Positions 5,375 through 5,840 of a stretch of DNA of 5,840 nt are shown in pieces. The translations under genes and the position numbers were made by a program. The notes below the pieces were generated by a model, which saw only the letters and a list, made by a program, of their open reading frames with translations, searched no databases and had not been told where the DNA came from. Within the stretch, counting starts at the first letter, position 1. Every line of letters begins with the position of its first letter. The stretch covers positions 1 to 5,840 of the forward strand of contig NVRR01000207.1 of the NCBI GenBank assembly GCA_002732675.1, read 5' to 3'. Origin of the DNA: Sneathiella sp. GTDB lineage: Bacteria > Pseudomonadota > Alphaproteobacteria > Sneathiellales > Sneathiellaceae.

Positions 5375-5840
5375 ACGTCAATATCCTGAACGAAACGGGC
5401 ATTTTCCTGAATGAAGGCAAAACGAAGTTCCGGCCTTTTGCCCATCAGGCTCTCGACGCGATCCGCTGTTTCGCCAAACTCTTCCAGCGGGACCTCGACT
5501 TTCAGCAGCACACGGTTCGCCGGGTTCATGGTGGTTTCTTTAAGTTGTGCCGGCGGCATTTCGCCAAGGCCCTTAAAGCGGCTGATATCTATTTTACCGC
5601 GTCCGGAGAACTCGCTCTCCATCAATTTGTCCTTATCGGCATCATCCATGGCGTAAAGGGTCTTGCCGCCTTGTGAAATTCGATAGAGCGGCGGCTGCGC
5701 CAGATAAAGGTGTCCATCCGTAATGAGCGCGCGCATTTCCTTGTAAAAGAATGTCATCAATAACGACGAGATATGGGCGCCATCCACATCCGCATCGGTC
5801 ATGATAATCACTTTGTCATAGCGGAGGTCCTCATTACGGT
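5371..5840 (-). CDS. parE: DNA topoisomerase IV subunit B (ParE), C-terminal part (runs off right edge)
   Basis: ATPase-bearing subunit of topoisomerase IV, which separates linked daughter chromosomes with ParC. Only the last 156 codons are present, reading from [20 protein letters not shown] to a FVQDIDV end. The N-terminal ATPase and transducer domains lie beyond the edge. The Toprim metal-binding motif [10 protein letters not shown] is intact, followed by [11 protein letters not shown] and the conserved RFKGLGEM. ParE is preferred over GyrB because the sequence after that motif is [12 protein letters not shown], whereas GyrB normally has a Trp (LWETT) there. The ending [12 protein letters not shown] also fits alphaproteobacterial ParE. 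The reading frame is open to the window edge, so the start lies outside; the internal GTG at 5811 is not a start. The TAA stop shares its bases with the stop of the converging hydrolase gene. I see no terminator between the two genes. Confidence 0.9.
   Translation of the reverse strand, partial: RNEDLRYDKVIIMTDADVDGAHISSLLMTFFYKEMRALITDGHLYLAQPPLYRISQGGKTLYAMDDADKDKLMESEFSGRGKIDISRFKGLGEMPPAQLKETTMNPANRVLLKVEVPLEEFGETADRVESLMGKRPELRFAFIQENARFVQDIDV

Noticed and set aside
5809..5811. GTG in the parE frame considered as a gene start
   Set aside because: The frame stays open to the window edge with conserved residues DLRYDKV upstream, so this is an internal valine codon of a truncated gene.
1..5840. 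Mobile element, CRISPR, tRNA/rRNA or defence-system signatures across the window
   Set aside because: No transposase or integrase motifs, no regularly spaced repeat array and no tRNA-like cloverleaf were seen. Almost all the sequence is explained by six recognisable chromosomal gene families.

Overview
This window looks like ordinary chromosomal DNA from an alphaproteobacterium. The evidence is an 80-residue stand-alone Lrp/AsnC effector domain of a type common in that class, an RhlE-like helicase ending in a PVLGLGKDVPAFF-type tail, and a topoisomerase IV ParE with an alphaproteobacterial-style C-terminus. Base composition is roughly balanced by eye. I cannot name the genus. No mobile element, CRISPR array, tRNA or rRNA was seen.

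Layout, left to right. Positions 1-2556 hold part of a branched-chain-amino-acid-type (HAAT family) ABC importer on the minus strand. In transcription order these are a periplasmic binding protein gene (2556-1378), a likely attenuating hairpin plus U-tract (about 1342-1311), the permease livH (1265-336), and the start of the permease livM (339, running off the left edge). livH and livM share an ATGA stop/start. The ATPase genes (livG/livF) are not in view and would be expected further left. Positions 2557-2746 form a 190-bp promoter region with a 10-bp direct repeat 30 bp apart and a hairpin-capable inverted repeat. Positions 2747-4412 hold a two-gene minus-strand unit: a DEAD-box RNA helicase followed 13 nt later by the stand-alone Lrp-type domain.

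Positions 4413-4651 are a divergent promoter region. The helicase side has a TTGACA/TAGATT promoter with one palindrome filling its spacer and a second inverted repeat at the predicted start of transcription. On the plus strand an alpha/beta hydrolase follows (4652-5374). It converges on the C-terminal end of parE (5840-5371, minus strand, running off the right edge), and the two stop codons overlap in a shared TTAA.

Functionally, the transporter genes work as a unit: the binding protein captures a solute in the periplasm and LivH/LivM carry it across the inner membrane. The helicase, hydrolase and ParE are housekeeping neighbours with no obvious link to the transporter. The stand-alone Lrp-type domain, a likely amino-acid sensor, next to an amino-acid-type transporter is suggestive but unproven. 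I did not find a clearly new biological system. The best leads are regulatory: the operator-like repeats in the helicase promoter and the spaced repeats upstream of the binding-protein gene.
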